Origin: CAVVFX01 sp963777595
Lineage (GTDB): Bacteria > Acidobacteriota > Terriglobia > Bryobacterales > Bryobacteraceae
DNA: 64,000 nucleotides
Direction: 5' to 3'
Assembly (NCBI GenBank): GCA_963777595.1
Contig: CAVZRE010000062.1
Location: 1 to 64,000, forward strand
Shown here one piece after another: positions 26,672 to 35,296 of the stretch. Made by a program: the position numbers and the translations under genes. The number at the start of each line of letters is the position of its first letter. Position 1 is the first letter of the stretch. The notes below the pieces were generated by a model. That model was not told the origin of the DNA, did not search any database, and was given only the letters and a program-made list of their open reading frames with translations.

Positions 26672-29170
26672 ATGCCCTTTATGCGCGACTTCCGCTTCGC
26701 TCTTCGGACGCTGAGAAAATCTCCGATGTTTACATTCGTCGCCGTAGCGTCACTGGCGTTCGGCATCGGCGCAAATACGGCCATCTTCTCGCTGATCAAC
26801 CAGGTTCTGCTTCAGTTGCTGCCGGTGCGCGATCCGCAGCAACTGGTGCTGCTGAGCGGCCACGGGTTGAACTACGGAAGCAATACGGGCAGTAACGCGA
26901 TTTCATATCCAATGTACCAGGCGATCCGGGATCAAACTCATATTTTCAGCGGCATGTTCTGCCGCAAATCGGTGGCGTTGAGCATTAGCGACGGGGGCAG
27001 AACCGATCGCGTCCAGGGAGAACTGGTCTCGGGAAACTTTTTCAATGTGCTGGGAATTGGCGCAGCCCTGGGACGAGTGTTCACGGCGAGCGACGATCTG
27101 CATGCGAATGCGCATCCTTACCTGGTCATCAGCTATGACTACTGGCAACATCGCTTTGGCGGCAAGCCGGATGTGCTCGGCAAGAAGCTGGTGGTGGATG
27201 GGAAAGCGATGTCGATCATCGGCGTCAGCGAGAAGGGCTTTCACAGCGTGGATCCGGGAGAGTCGCCGCAGGTGAGGATTCCGATGATGATGCAGCCGGC
27301 AGTCTTTCCCTGGCGCTGGTATACGCTATGGAACCGGCGGGGCCATTGGGTGAACGCGTTCGGAAGGTTGAAGCCGGGCGTTACCATTCAGCAGGCCAAA
27401 GCGGCGCTCCAACCTTTCTACCACCAGCAGTTGGAGATGGAGACTCATGACGCAGCTTTCGCGAAGGCGTCGACTTACACGCGCCAGCAGTTTCTGAAGG
27501 GGTGGATGGATGTACTGCCGGCATCCAAAGGACGCGACGGTCTGCGGCGGCAAATGGAGAAGCCCCTGCTGGTGTTGATGGGGGTAGTGGCGCTGGTGTT
27601 GCTGATCGCGTGCGCCAATGTTGCCAATCTGCTGATCGCGCGAGCGGCGGCCAGGCAGAAAGAGATGGCCGTGAGGTTATCGCTCGGAGCTTCCCGCGGA
27701 CAGATCATTTCACAGCTGATCACCGAGAGCCTGCTGCTATCCCTCTGCGGCGGCGCAGCAGGATTCGCGTTAGCTGTCTGGCTGGACCGCCTGCTCATCG
27801 CCTTCATCCCCGCGGGCGACTCGCCCGTGCACATTTCGACCGCTCCGGATTGGAACGTGCTGCTGTTCACGACCGGCGTCACGATTCTGACAGGCGTACT
27901 CTTCGGCCTCGCGCCGGCGCTGCAGGCCAGCCGTCCCGATCTGGCAGGAACGCTCAAGGACCAAGCCGGCGCAGTCGTCGGCGGCGGCTCCATCCGCATG
28001 CGGAAGATTCTGGTTATTGCCCAGGTCACGCTCTCCTTGCTGTTGCTGATTGGCGCTGGACTGTTCATTCGAAGCCTGCAAAATCTGCGCGATCTGGACC
28101 CGGGATTCCGTCTGCAAAACCTGCTGGCTTTTACCGTGGATCCCCATCTCAATGGATACGCGGATGCGCGCACGATGCATTTTTTCCGGCAATTGCGCGA
28201 AGGAATGGACGCGCTTCCGGGCGTACAATCGGCAACCCTGGCCGTGGTGCCGATTCTCTCGGGAGACGAGTGGGACAGTTCGATCACGATCGAGGGCTAC
28301 CCCCGCAAACAGGGAGAACGCATGGATCCGCACATGAACTATATCGCGCCGGATTTTTTTAAGACTCTGGGGATTCCGGTTCAACTGGGACGGGATTTCG
28401 ACGAGCGCGACGAAAAAGACGCTCCCAAGGTCGCGGTGGTCAATCAAAAGTTCGTCAAGCATTTCTTCGGCGACCGCAATCCCATCGGGCGGCATATCGG
28501 CATGGGAAGCGATCCAGGAACCAAGACGGATATGACGATCGTCGGCGTGGTGGGCGATACAAAATATGAGGACCTCCGGCAGGACATACCGATAGAGCTT
28601 TATCTGCCTTACACCCAAGTCGACTTCGCAACGGAGATGACGGCTTATGTGAGAACCACGCAGCCTTCGAACGCCGGATTCGCGTCGCTGCGCGGTCTGG
28701 TACAGAACCTGGACTCGAATCTGCCGATGTACCAAGTGCGGACGATGGTCGACCAGGCAGATAAGACGCTGATTACCGAGCGGCTGGTCGCGAGCCTGGC
28801 CAGCGCTTTCGGCATTCTCGCCACGCTGCTCGCCGCCATCGGACTTTACGGGGTGATGGCTTATACGGTCACGCGGAGGACTCGTGAAATCGGCATTCGC
28901 ATGGCTCTTGGCGCGAGGCGTGGAGATGTTGCTTGGCTCGTCATGCGTGAAGTGCTCATGCTGCTGGCGGTGGGTTTGTTGATCGGAATTCCGGCCGCTG
29001 TGGGTTTGAGCCGGTTTGTCCAGGCGCAGCTTTATGGCATCCAGCCCGCGGACGCCGCGACGATAGCTATGGCGGTCGTGGGTATTGCGTGTGTGGCGAC
29101 CCTGGCAGGGTATCTGCCGGGCAGGCGGGCGACGCGCGTCGATCCTATGCAGGCCCTGCGATGGGAGTGA
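26672..29170 (+). CDS. ADOP-type (MacB-like) ABC transporter permease
   Basis: 832 residues from ATG 26672 (MPFMRDFRFALRTLRKSPMF). It has the acidobacterial duplicated-orphan-permease plan: an N-terminal helix, a MacB-type periplasmic core (VLGIGAALGRVFTASDD), three helices with an FtsX domain near 370-480 (LIACANVANLLIARAAAR), then a second core and FtsX domain near the C-terminus (RRTREIGIRMALGARRGDV), ending GRRATRVDPMQALRWE. No ATPase or membrane-fusion gene is adjacent, as is usual for this class. Such proteins are thought to couple to separate ATPases in export or mechanotransmission. The nearest PadR gene is 7 kb away. Confidence 0.92.
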   Translation: MPFMRDFRFALRTLRKSPMFTFVAVASLAFGIGANTAIFSLINQVLLQLLPVRDPQQLVLLSGHGLNYGSNTGSNAISYPMYQAIRDQTHIFSGMFCRKSVALSISDGGRTDRVQGELVSGNFFNVLGIGAALGRVFTASDDLHANAHPYLVISYDYWQHRFGGKPDVLGKKLVVDGKAMSIIGVSEKGFHSVDPGESPQVRIPMMMQPAVFPWRWYTLWNRRGHWVNAFGRLKPGVTIQQAKAALQPFYHQQLEMETHDAAFAKASTYTRQQFLKGWMDVLPASKGRDGLRRQMEKPLLVLMGVVALVLLIACANVANLLIARAAARQKEMAVRLSLGASRGQIISQLITESLLLSLCGGAAGFALAVWLDRLLIAFIPAGDSPVHISTAPDWNVLLFTTGVTILTGVLFGLAPALQASRPDLAGTLKDQAGAVVGGGSIRMRKILVIAQVTLSLLLLIGAGLFIRSLQNLRDLDPGFRLQNLLAFTVDPHLNGYADARTMHFFRQLREGMDALPGVQSATLAVVPILSGDEWDSSITIEGYPRKQGERMDPHMNYIAPDFFKTLGIPVQLGRDFDERDEKDAPKVAVVNQKFVKHFFGDRNPIGRHIGMGSDPGTKTDMTIVGVVGDTKYEDLRQDIPIELYLPYTQVDFATEMTAYVRTTQPSNAGFASLRGLVQNLDSNLPMYQVRTMVDQADKTLITERLVASLASAFGILATLLAAIGLYGVMAYTVTRRTREIGIRMALGARRGDVAWLVMREVLMLLAVGLLIGIPAAVGLSRFVQAQLYGIQPADAATIAMAVVGIACVATLAGYLPGRRATRVDPMQALRWE

Positions 29171-29262
29171 GTGGGTAAGCGAGCGGATTTTGTGGGTACG
29201 TGCATCGTCTCTCGGGGACGTCGCGTTGCGGCCGACGTTACCGGTGGAGGAGATTAGAAATG

Positions 29263-29340
29263 GCCGCCGGTGAACGCAGATAAACGCCGATAACAAGACA
29301 GTCCCGTTCTTATCGGCGTTTATCTGCGTTCATCGGCGGC
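29263..29340. repeat. large palindrome, 31-bp arms
   Basis: The left arm (29263-29293) and right arm (29310-29340) are complementary over 31 bases with one mismatch, separated by a 16-base loop. The arms contain TGAACGCAGATAAACGCCG. It lies about 90 bases past the permease stop in a convergent gap, the usual place for REP/BIME-like palindromes. It could also terminate transcription from both sides, although no T-tract follows. Confidence 0.85.
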
Positions 29341-29850
29341 TGAATTCATCTCGGTTCCCTGGTGCGTCGTGCCGATCCCCGACGTTGTCGTTGTCTGTAA
29401 TGGATGTTGCCCGTGGTCTCGCCAACGGCTGCCGCTGCCCATTTGCGGCATAACGATTGCGGTGATCGCGGCAAGAGGCAGAAGGCGGCCTTGACCGCGT
29501 GGAGATAAAGCCGAGCGGTGTGCGTCACACTGTTGTGGCTTCGTTGGGCCTCCAGTTAGTTGAATATGCTTGCGTGGTTTATGGGTCGTCAATACGAATT
29601 ACAAACTACGGGTAGTCGCGACGGCGGTGTTCTCCCCAGGTTGTTGTCGGCTCGCGTAGTTACAGTTCACTACTGGTGGTGGTTAGGTCCGGCCCGACCT
29701 TATGCGTGATTTGGGCGGGCAAGACTGTCCGTCCGGCGCAAGGAAATGCGAGTGAATGTCGTCAATTCTCTCGTGAAAGACTCACGATATAGCCTTAAAA
29801 GGAAGAGTGTACTTCCCCCCGTGTGTATGTCAAGTGTTTCGCGGGATAAT

Positions 29851-30057
29851 TTAAAATAATTTAAGATATTGGAAGCGATTCCCGGGACGGGGGGCTCGTT
29901 CGAATTGCCGGTTGCGATCTCGAAGACGCTGCAGCGCAGCGCGGGTTTCCGGTCCTCTACCTCCAGCGACATTTGGGCTGGGAGAGACATCTTTCCCTCG
30001 TGATGCCATAGCCGCGATCTCATCGGTAGTAGGAGTAATCCTGGACATACTCGGCAT
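29851..30057 (-). pseudogene. possible decayed antitoxin (BrnA/CopG-type) N-terminus
   Basis: The frame starts MPSMSRITPTTDEIAAMA and continues RGKDVSP. This is reminiscent of the N-terminal segment of BrnA/CopG-like antitoxins, in which a TxxEIxxxAxRGEDVSxxFT stretch precedes the ribbon-helix-helix. The expected RVNVDF and SRQAVIK segments do not follow; the frame continues into unrelated sequence. No toxin gene is adjacent. Chance similarity cannot be excluded. Confidence 0.2.
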
Positions 30058-30087
30058 AACTTTACTTTCCTATCATCGCGCAGCTCA

Positions 30088-33000
30088 CTAATGAAAATCG
30101 TGCGAAGGAGGGCTGGCTGTAAAAGGACGCAGCGGTTCGACCCGCATCGCGCGCACGTGAATCACGCTGTCGACATTCTGAATCACTCCTTCCACCATCA
30201 GAAACGGTTGATTGAGAATCGCCATTTTATACCGCTCCAAAATATCCGGCATCACCACGGCGTTTGAGATACCAGTCTCATCCTCCATAGTCAGAAACAC
30301 AATTCCCTTAGCTGTCCCTGGCCGCTGCCGCGTGATGACGCAGCCGGCCACACGCACGTGTCCGCCTGACGGAACCTGCGGCAGGAGCGATGCCGGTGTC
30401 ACTCCGAGTTCATTCATCTCCGCGCGTCGCAGGGCCATAGGATGCCGGCCCAGGTTGACGCCCGTCCCGTGATAATCCGCCGTGAGCCGCTCCTCAACGG
30501 ACATGCGTGCCAGCGGTGATTCCGGCGCTGTTTCCGGAACCTCCTGCAACAGCGGACCCGCCGGGCGCGTGGCACGCCCTCCCTGCCACAGCGCCTCCCG
30601 GCGATGCGCTGCCTGCAGCGGATTCAATGCGCCGACCTCTGCGAGCGTGGTCATTTCATCACGACGCAATTCCTGAACGCGGCCGGCGAGATCGTCAATG
30701 CTGCGGAACGGCGTCCGGCTTCGCTCGGCGAGGATCGCGCGACCGGCCTCTTCACGCAGTCCGCGCACGTAGCGCAGTCCCAGACGGACGTGGTAGCTCT
30801 CGCCAGGACGTTCGATCGTGCAATTCCAATCCGACACGGTGAGATCCACTGGCAAAATACGCAGCCCGTGCCGCTGTGCATCTTTAATAATTACGGCGGG
30901 AGAATAAAATCCCATGGGCTGATTGTTCAGCAGCGCTGCCGTGAAGGCTGCCAGATAGTGAACCTTGAAATACGCGCTGGCATAGGCCAGCAAAGCAAAA
31001 CTCGCGGCGTGCGATTCCGGAAAACCATACAGCGCGAACGAGGTAATGGATTGCACGATCGACTCCTGCGCTTCGAGGCCGATGCCGTTGGCCGTCATGC
31101 CGGCGCGCAGCCGCTCCTCGATCGATTTCATGCGCTGTTCGGAGCGTTTGAAACCCATGGCGCGACGCAACTCTTCGGCCTCGCCGCCGGTGAAGTTGGC
31201 GACCACCATGGCCATACGCAAGAGCTGCTCCTGGAACAGAGGAACTCCCAGGGTCCTTTCCAAGACTGGTTGTAGGGCAGGATGCAGATAGTCAACCTTC
31301 TCGCGACCCTGCCGCCGGTTCAAATAGGGATGCACCATCTTGCCTACGATGGGTCCCGGCCGGATGATGGCCACCTGAACAACCACGTCGTAGAAACGCT
31401 CCGGCCTCATGCGAGGCAGGGAAGCCATCTGGGCGCGGCTCTCCACCTGGAACAGTCCGATGGTGTCAGCCTTCCGCAGCGTCTCGTAAACCTCGGGATC
31501 GTCTGACGGAATGCGGCCCATATCGATCTCTTCGCCCCAGTGGTCGCGGATGAGCCGCAAACAATCCTCGAGCGCCGCCATCATGCCGAGGCCTAGCAGA
31601 TCGACTTTGATGATGCCGAGATCGGCGCAGTCTTCTTTATCCCACTGCACGACCACGCGTCCAGGCATGCTGGCGGGCTCGAGCGGGACTACCTGATCGA
31701 GACGCCCCTGGCAGATGACCATGCCGCCGGAATGTTGGCCGAGGTGCCGCGGCAGGTCCTGCAGCGCAACCACCAGTTCCATGAACTTGCGGATGCGTGG
31801 ATGCTTGAGGTCCAGTCCGGCTTCGTGGAACTGCTTTTCCGGCTTATCGGAATCATCGTGCCAGCCCCAGTTGGGGACCAGTTTGGCGAGCGTGTCCAGA
31901 GTACCCACGTCGAAACCCAACACCTTGCCGGCTTCGCGCGCGGCCATGCGTCCGCGGTAAGTGATCACGTTGGCGGTCATGGCTGCGCCCAATTGGCCAT
32001 AGCGCGTGTACACATACTGGATCGCGCGTTCGCGCTTATCGCCGCTAGGTAGATCGAGATCGATATCGGGCCATTCGCCGCGCTCTTCGGAGAGAAAGCG
32101 CTCGAACAGCAGATCCATCCCGACCGGATCGACCGCCGTGATGCCCAACGAATAACAGACCGCGCTGTTGGCCGCCGATCCACGGCCCTGCACCAGGATT
32201 CCTTCCTCACGGCAGAATTTGATGATGTCCCAGACGATCAGAAAATAACCCGCGAGGTTAAGCTTCTCGATCAGCGCGAGTTCGCGTTCGATCTGCCGCC
32301 GGGCCCGATCATGATAGGGATGATAGCGGCGGCGCGCGCCTTCATCGGCGAGCTTGGCCAGGAGCGAGTTCATCGTCTCGCCGGGAGGCACAGGATATAG
32401 CGGGAACTCGTATCCCAGATTCGACAGCGAGAAGCCCAAGCGCGAAGAGACACCGAGTGTGTTGGCGATGGCTTCCGGCAGATCGGAGAAGAGGCTTGCC
32501 ATCGCCGCGGAAGACTTCACGTGACGTTCTCCATTGTGTGTCAGCAGGCGTCCGGCTTCGGCCAGGGTTACTTTGTGCCGCAAGCAGGTGAAGACGTCGA
32601 GCAATTCGCGCTGGCCGGGTGTCGCGTGGCATGGACCGTTGGTAGCGATTAACGGAACACGCATACGGCGAGCCAACTCGATCACAGCCTGGTTGCGGAC
32701 TTCTTCGTCCCGCAGGTGATGGCGTTGGATCTCGGCATACACGTTTTCGCGCCCAAAGGTGTTCAGGATGCGGTCGAGGACAGGCGCAGCGTTCCCTTTG
32801 CCCAGGGCGGCAGCCAGAGGACCGTGGTCATCGCCCGTGAGGCAGATCAGGCCTTCGGCATATTCGGCAATCTCCTCGGGTGTCGCGGCGGAAGGCTCAT
32901 TCTTGCCGACGCGCAACTTGGTCAGGGTGATCAGCCGGCAGAGATTCTGATAGCCTTGGCGATTGCGCACCAGGAGCGGATAGCGGGCGCCATCAGTGCA

Positions 33001-33216
33001 GGTGACCTCGGCGCCAATGTGAGCCACGATACCGGCCTTTTTTGCCGCCATGTGGAATCGGGGTGATCCATAGACGCCATCAATGTCCAGAAGGGCCATG
33101 GCGTGTTGTTGATGGGCCGCTGAACTGGAGGCATATTCTTCGGGGAGCGCCGCGCCTTGCAGGAAGCTGAAAGCGGATCGCGCGTGAAGCTCGACATAGT
33201 GATCGACTTTCGCCAT
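30088..33216 (-). CDS. dnaE2: error-prone DNA polymerase DnaE2 (ImuC)
   Basis: About 1042 residues from ATG 33216 (MAKVDHYVELHARSAFSFLQ), which opens directly into the PHP domain. The C-family polymerase core follows, with the catalytic Asp pair in WPDIDLDLPSGDKRERA and the fingers region YGFPESHAASFALLAYASAY. A C-terminal OB-fold (VRVAGCVITRQRPGTAKGIV) is also present. DnaE2 does translesion synthesis in the SOS response and normally works with ImuA' and ImuB; neither gene is beside it. It is divergent from the gamma-glutamyltransferase gene. No LexA box could be assigned with confidence in the 242-base gap. Confidence 0.93.
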   Translation of the reverse strand: MAKVDHYVELHARSAFSFLQGAALPEEYASSSAAHQQHAMALLDIDGVYGSPRFHMAAKKAGIVAHIGAEVTCTDGARYPLLVRNRQGYQNLCRLITLTKLRVGKNEPSAATPEEIAEYAEGLICLTGDDHGPLAAALGKGNAAPVLDRILNTFGRENVYAEIQRHHLRDEEVRNQAVIELARRMRVPLIATNGPCHATPGQRELLDVFTCLRHKVTLAEAGRLLTHNGERHVKSSAAMASLFSDLPEAIANTLGVSSRLGFSLSNLGYEFPLYPVPPGETMNSLLAKLADEGARRRYHPYHDRARRQIERELALIEKLNLAGYFLIVWDIIKFCREEGILVQGRGSAANSAVCYSLGITAVDPVGMDLLFERFLSEERGEWPDIDLDLPSGDKRERAIQYVYTRYGQLGAAMTANVITYRGRMAAREAGKVLGFDVGTLDTLAKLVPNWGWHDDSDKPEKQFHEAGLDLKHPRIRKFMELVVALQDLPRHLGQHSGGMVICQGRLDQVVPLEPASMPGRVVVQWDKEDCADLGIIKVDLLGLGMMAALEDCLRLIRDHWGEEIDMGRIPSDDPEVYETLRKADTIGLFQVESRAQMASLPRMRPERFYDVVVQVAIIRPGPIVGKMVHPYLNRRQGREKVDYLHPALQPVLERTLGVPLFQEQLLRMAMVVANFTGGEAEELRRAMGFKRSEQRMKSIEERLRAGMTANGIGLEAQESIVQSITSFALYGFPESHAASFALLAYASAYFKVHYLAAFTAALLNNQPMGFYSPAVIIKDAQRHGLRILPVDLTVSDWNCTIERPGESYHVRLGLRYVRGLREEAGRAILAERSRTPFRSIDDLAGRVQELRRDEMTTLAEVGALNPLQAAHRREALWQGGRATRPAGPLLQEVPETAPESPLARMSVEERLTADYHGTGVNLGRHPMALRRAEMNELGVTPASLLPQVPSGGHVRVAGCVITRQRPGTAKGIVFLTMEDETGISNAVVMPDILERYKMAILNQPFLMVEGVIQNVDSVIHVRAMRVEPLRPFTASPPSHDFH

Positions 33217-33317
33217 TTGTTCGCCGTACTCTACTTTTGCAGATTCGGCGCCGGATTTCAAGCCTGAGAATAATTCCAGAACCGGCAACCCTCCAACTTG
33301 ACGCACCAAACTCACGC

Positions 33318-33521
33318 TAAGAAATTCAACATCCAAATCGTCAATGTTTTATGCTTAGGTTTTGGCTGCGCCAGAAGCGCGGGAAATCCCGGCCGCGGAC
33401 ATTCGAGTCGCTGGGAAAAACTTATAACGGTACAGGCTTAAGACATTTGGGCTGCGAATGCACACGAATAAGAAGTTCAGCCTCCACATTGTCAACGTTT
33501 TGTGTTTAGGTTTGGCTGCGC
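33318..33521 (+). repeat. direct repeat around the ggt start
   Basis: The segment 33469-33521, which encodes the gamma-glutamyltransferase signal peptide (KKFSLHIVNVLCLGL), has an upstream partial copy at 33318-33371. The upstream copy reads KKFNIQIVNVLCLGF in the same sense. Identity is roughly three quarters, with a single-base length difference. Part of the gene front was duplicated and the upstream copy is no longer translated as part of the enzyme. Confidence 0.7.
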
Positions 33522-35128
33522 ACGCGCAGTTGGTGGAACGGCCTTTGATCAGCGGGCGGCAGGTGATGGTGACTTCGCTCGAGCCGCTGGCATCCATGGC
33601 GGGCATGCGTATTCTGCAGGAGGGCGGCAACGCTTTCGATGCGGCGATCGGTACGGCTGTCGCGGTGACGGTGCTCGATCCTCGAATGTCGTCCATCGGC
33701 GGACAGGGCTTCGCCACGATTTACGTTGCATCCAAAAAGGAAGTACGGGCGATCAATTTCTTCGGGCCTTCCCCGCGGTCCTCTACGATCCAGGCGTTTG
33801 AAGGTAAGGATTACACGCGGGGGTATCTTTCTTCGCCGGTGCCGTCTTGTTTGCGCGGTTATTGGGAACTTCACAGGGCATACGGAAGACTGAAGTGGGC
33901 CCAGGTATTGCGGCCGGCAATTGATTTGGCCGAACACGGCTTCATCATGCCCGCGAGGTTGAGTGAGGGAATTCGCGCAAACCAGGCGCTACTCGCTCAG
34001 TTCCCGTCCTCCGCAAGAGTTTTTCTGCCTGGAGGTAAAGCGCCTGAACCGGGCGTTCTTTTTGTACAGTCGGATCTGGCTCGGACTTTAAAACGCGTCG
34101 CGGAGAAAGGCGTGGACGAGTTCTATTCGGGGCCGATCGCGGATTCCATTGCCGCGTTCTACAAACAACACGACGGTCTGCTGTCGAAGGAGGATCTTGC
34201 GGCTTATCATGCGCGGTGGGTTCAGCCGATTTCGACGAACTACCGCGGGTACACGTTCTACACCCAACCGCCGAATAGCAGCGGCATTGCGGTGCTGGAA
34301 CAGTTAAACATTCTGGAAGGCTTTGATTTGCGGGCACTGGGACATAACACGCCCGAATATCTTCACATTGTGGGAGAAGCGATGCGGCTGGCGGTGGCCG
34401 ATCGCAATCGCTATGTGGGCGATCCCGATTTCGTGAAGGTTCCGGTGGAGAAGCTATTGTCCAAGGACTATGCCGCGGCGCGCCGCCGTCTGATCAACCC
34501 GAAAAGCACCATGCCGCTGGCGACCGCGGGTGACGCCGGCGCGAAGCCCGACCAGTCCCACACGACGCATCTGAATGCAGTCGATGCGGAGGGGAACATG
34601 GTCGCGCTGACGCAGACACTCGGCGCCGTGTTCGGATCCGGCGTGATCGTGGGAGACACGGGTGTGCTCTTCAGCAATCAGATGCGGCACCTGCATCTGG
34701 ACCCGAAGGACGCGTCGCGAATGGAACCCGGCAAGCGGCCGAGATCCAACGAATCGCCGCTGATTGTGCTGAAGGACGGCAAGCCTTTCATGGCGCTGGG
34801 ATCACCGGGCAACGACGGCATCTGGCAACGATTGGTGCAGGTGATCGTGAACCTCATCGATTTCCGGATGGACATCCAGGCAGCCATTACCGCGCCTCGC
34901 ATGACTTACGGGGGCACGCAGGAGACGGGCACCGAGTTTGGGCCGATCTTCAACGTCGAAGACCGCATCCCGGTGGCTGTGATGGAAGCTTTGCGCGCCA
35001 AGGGGTTCGAAGTCAAGCCGGTGGTTGATGATATCGGACGGGTTAACGGCATTATGATTGACCCGGTCTCCGGATTCCGGCTGGGCGGAGCAGACCCGCG
35101 CGAGTACGGCTACGCGATCGGTTGGTAA
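33458..35128 (+). CDS. ggt: gamma-glutamyltransferase (gamma-glutamyltranspeptidase)
   Basis: 556 residues with a signal-peptide-like start (KKFSLHIVNVLCLGLAAHAQ). N-terminal nucleophile family marks are the large-subunit GNAFDAAIGTAVAVTVLDP, SIGGQGFATIY, the autoprocessing site before the nucleophile Thr in DQSHTTHLNAVDAEGN, and the glycine-rich MALGSPGNDGIWQ. The enzyme moves or hydrolyses gamma-glutamyl groups, for example from glutathione, in the periplasm. It has the short lid-less layout of the YwrD/GGT-like branch. The ATG at 33458 lies inside a repeat-like 16-mer (CGAATGCACACGAATA), so the first six codons may be recent. The gene ends 168 bases before the TonB receptor. Confidence 0.9.
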   Translation: MHTNKKFSLHIVNVLCLGLAAHAQLVERPLISGRQVMVTSLEPLASMAGMRILQEGGNAFDAAIGTAVAVTVLDPRMSSIGGQGFATIYVASKKEVRAINFFGPSPRSSTIQAFEGKDYTRGYLSSPVPSCLRGYWELHRAYGRLKWAQVLRPAIDLAEHGFIMPARLSEGIRANQALLAQFPSSARVFLPGGKAPEPGVLFVQSDLARTLKRVAEKGVDEFYSGPIADSIAAFYKQHDGLLSKEDLAAYHARWVQPISTNYRGYTFYTQPPNSSGIAVLEQLNILEGFDLRALGHNTPEYLHIVGEAMRLAVADRNRYVGDPDFVKVPVEKLLSKDYAAARRRLINPKSTMPLATAGDAGAKPDQSHTTHLNAVDAEGNMVALTQTLGAVFGSGVIVGDTGVLFSNQMRHLHLDPKDASRMEPGKRPRSNESPLIVLKDGKPFMALGSPGNDGIWQRLVQVIVNLIDFRMDIQAAITAPRMTYGGTQETGTEFGPIFNVEDRIPVAVMEALRAKGFEVKPVVDDIGRVNGIMIDPVSGFRLGGADPREYGYAIGW

Positions 35129-35157
35129 GGTTTCGGCACCTCCGGGTTAGATTCCTC

Positions 35158-35187
35158 TTGACACCAGTTGGGCTTTGCAGGTATTCT
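35158..35187 (+). promoter_or_regulatory. candidate promoter of the TonB receptor operon
   Basis: A consensus -35 TTGACA (35158-35163) is followed after 18 bases by TATTCT (35182-35187). It lies 110 bases upstream of the receptor ATG and 30 bases after the ggt stop, so the receptor operon can be transcribed separately from ggt. Confidence 0.5.
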
Positions 35188-35296
35188 TCCTGGAAAGCTT
35201 GAGAAATTATCGCAAGGTTAGGTCAGCCCAGATTCCCCTCGTTGCTTACCCGGGTTGAAGTTGAATTCAAATCCTCGCAATGGGAGTTGTTAGCCA

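Larger units (their letters stand above)
29171..30087. other. 917-base gap without a convincing gene
   Basis: The gap lies between the 3' ends of the ADOP permease and dnaE2. It holds the large palindrome at 29263-29340 and a small minus-strand reading frame at 29851-30057 that may be an antitoxin relic. Between 29345 and 29700 I see no coding signal, tRNA shape or repeat array; only a short self-complementary AGGTCCGGCCCGACCT element near 29684 stands out. It may be the scar of a lost mobile or accessory segment. Confidence 0.5.

Noticed and set aside
27770..29296. 508-residue minus-strand frame opposite the ADOP permease
   Set aside because: Antisense of a well-conserved permease; its composition is that of a shadow frame.
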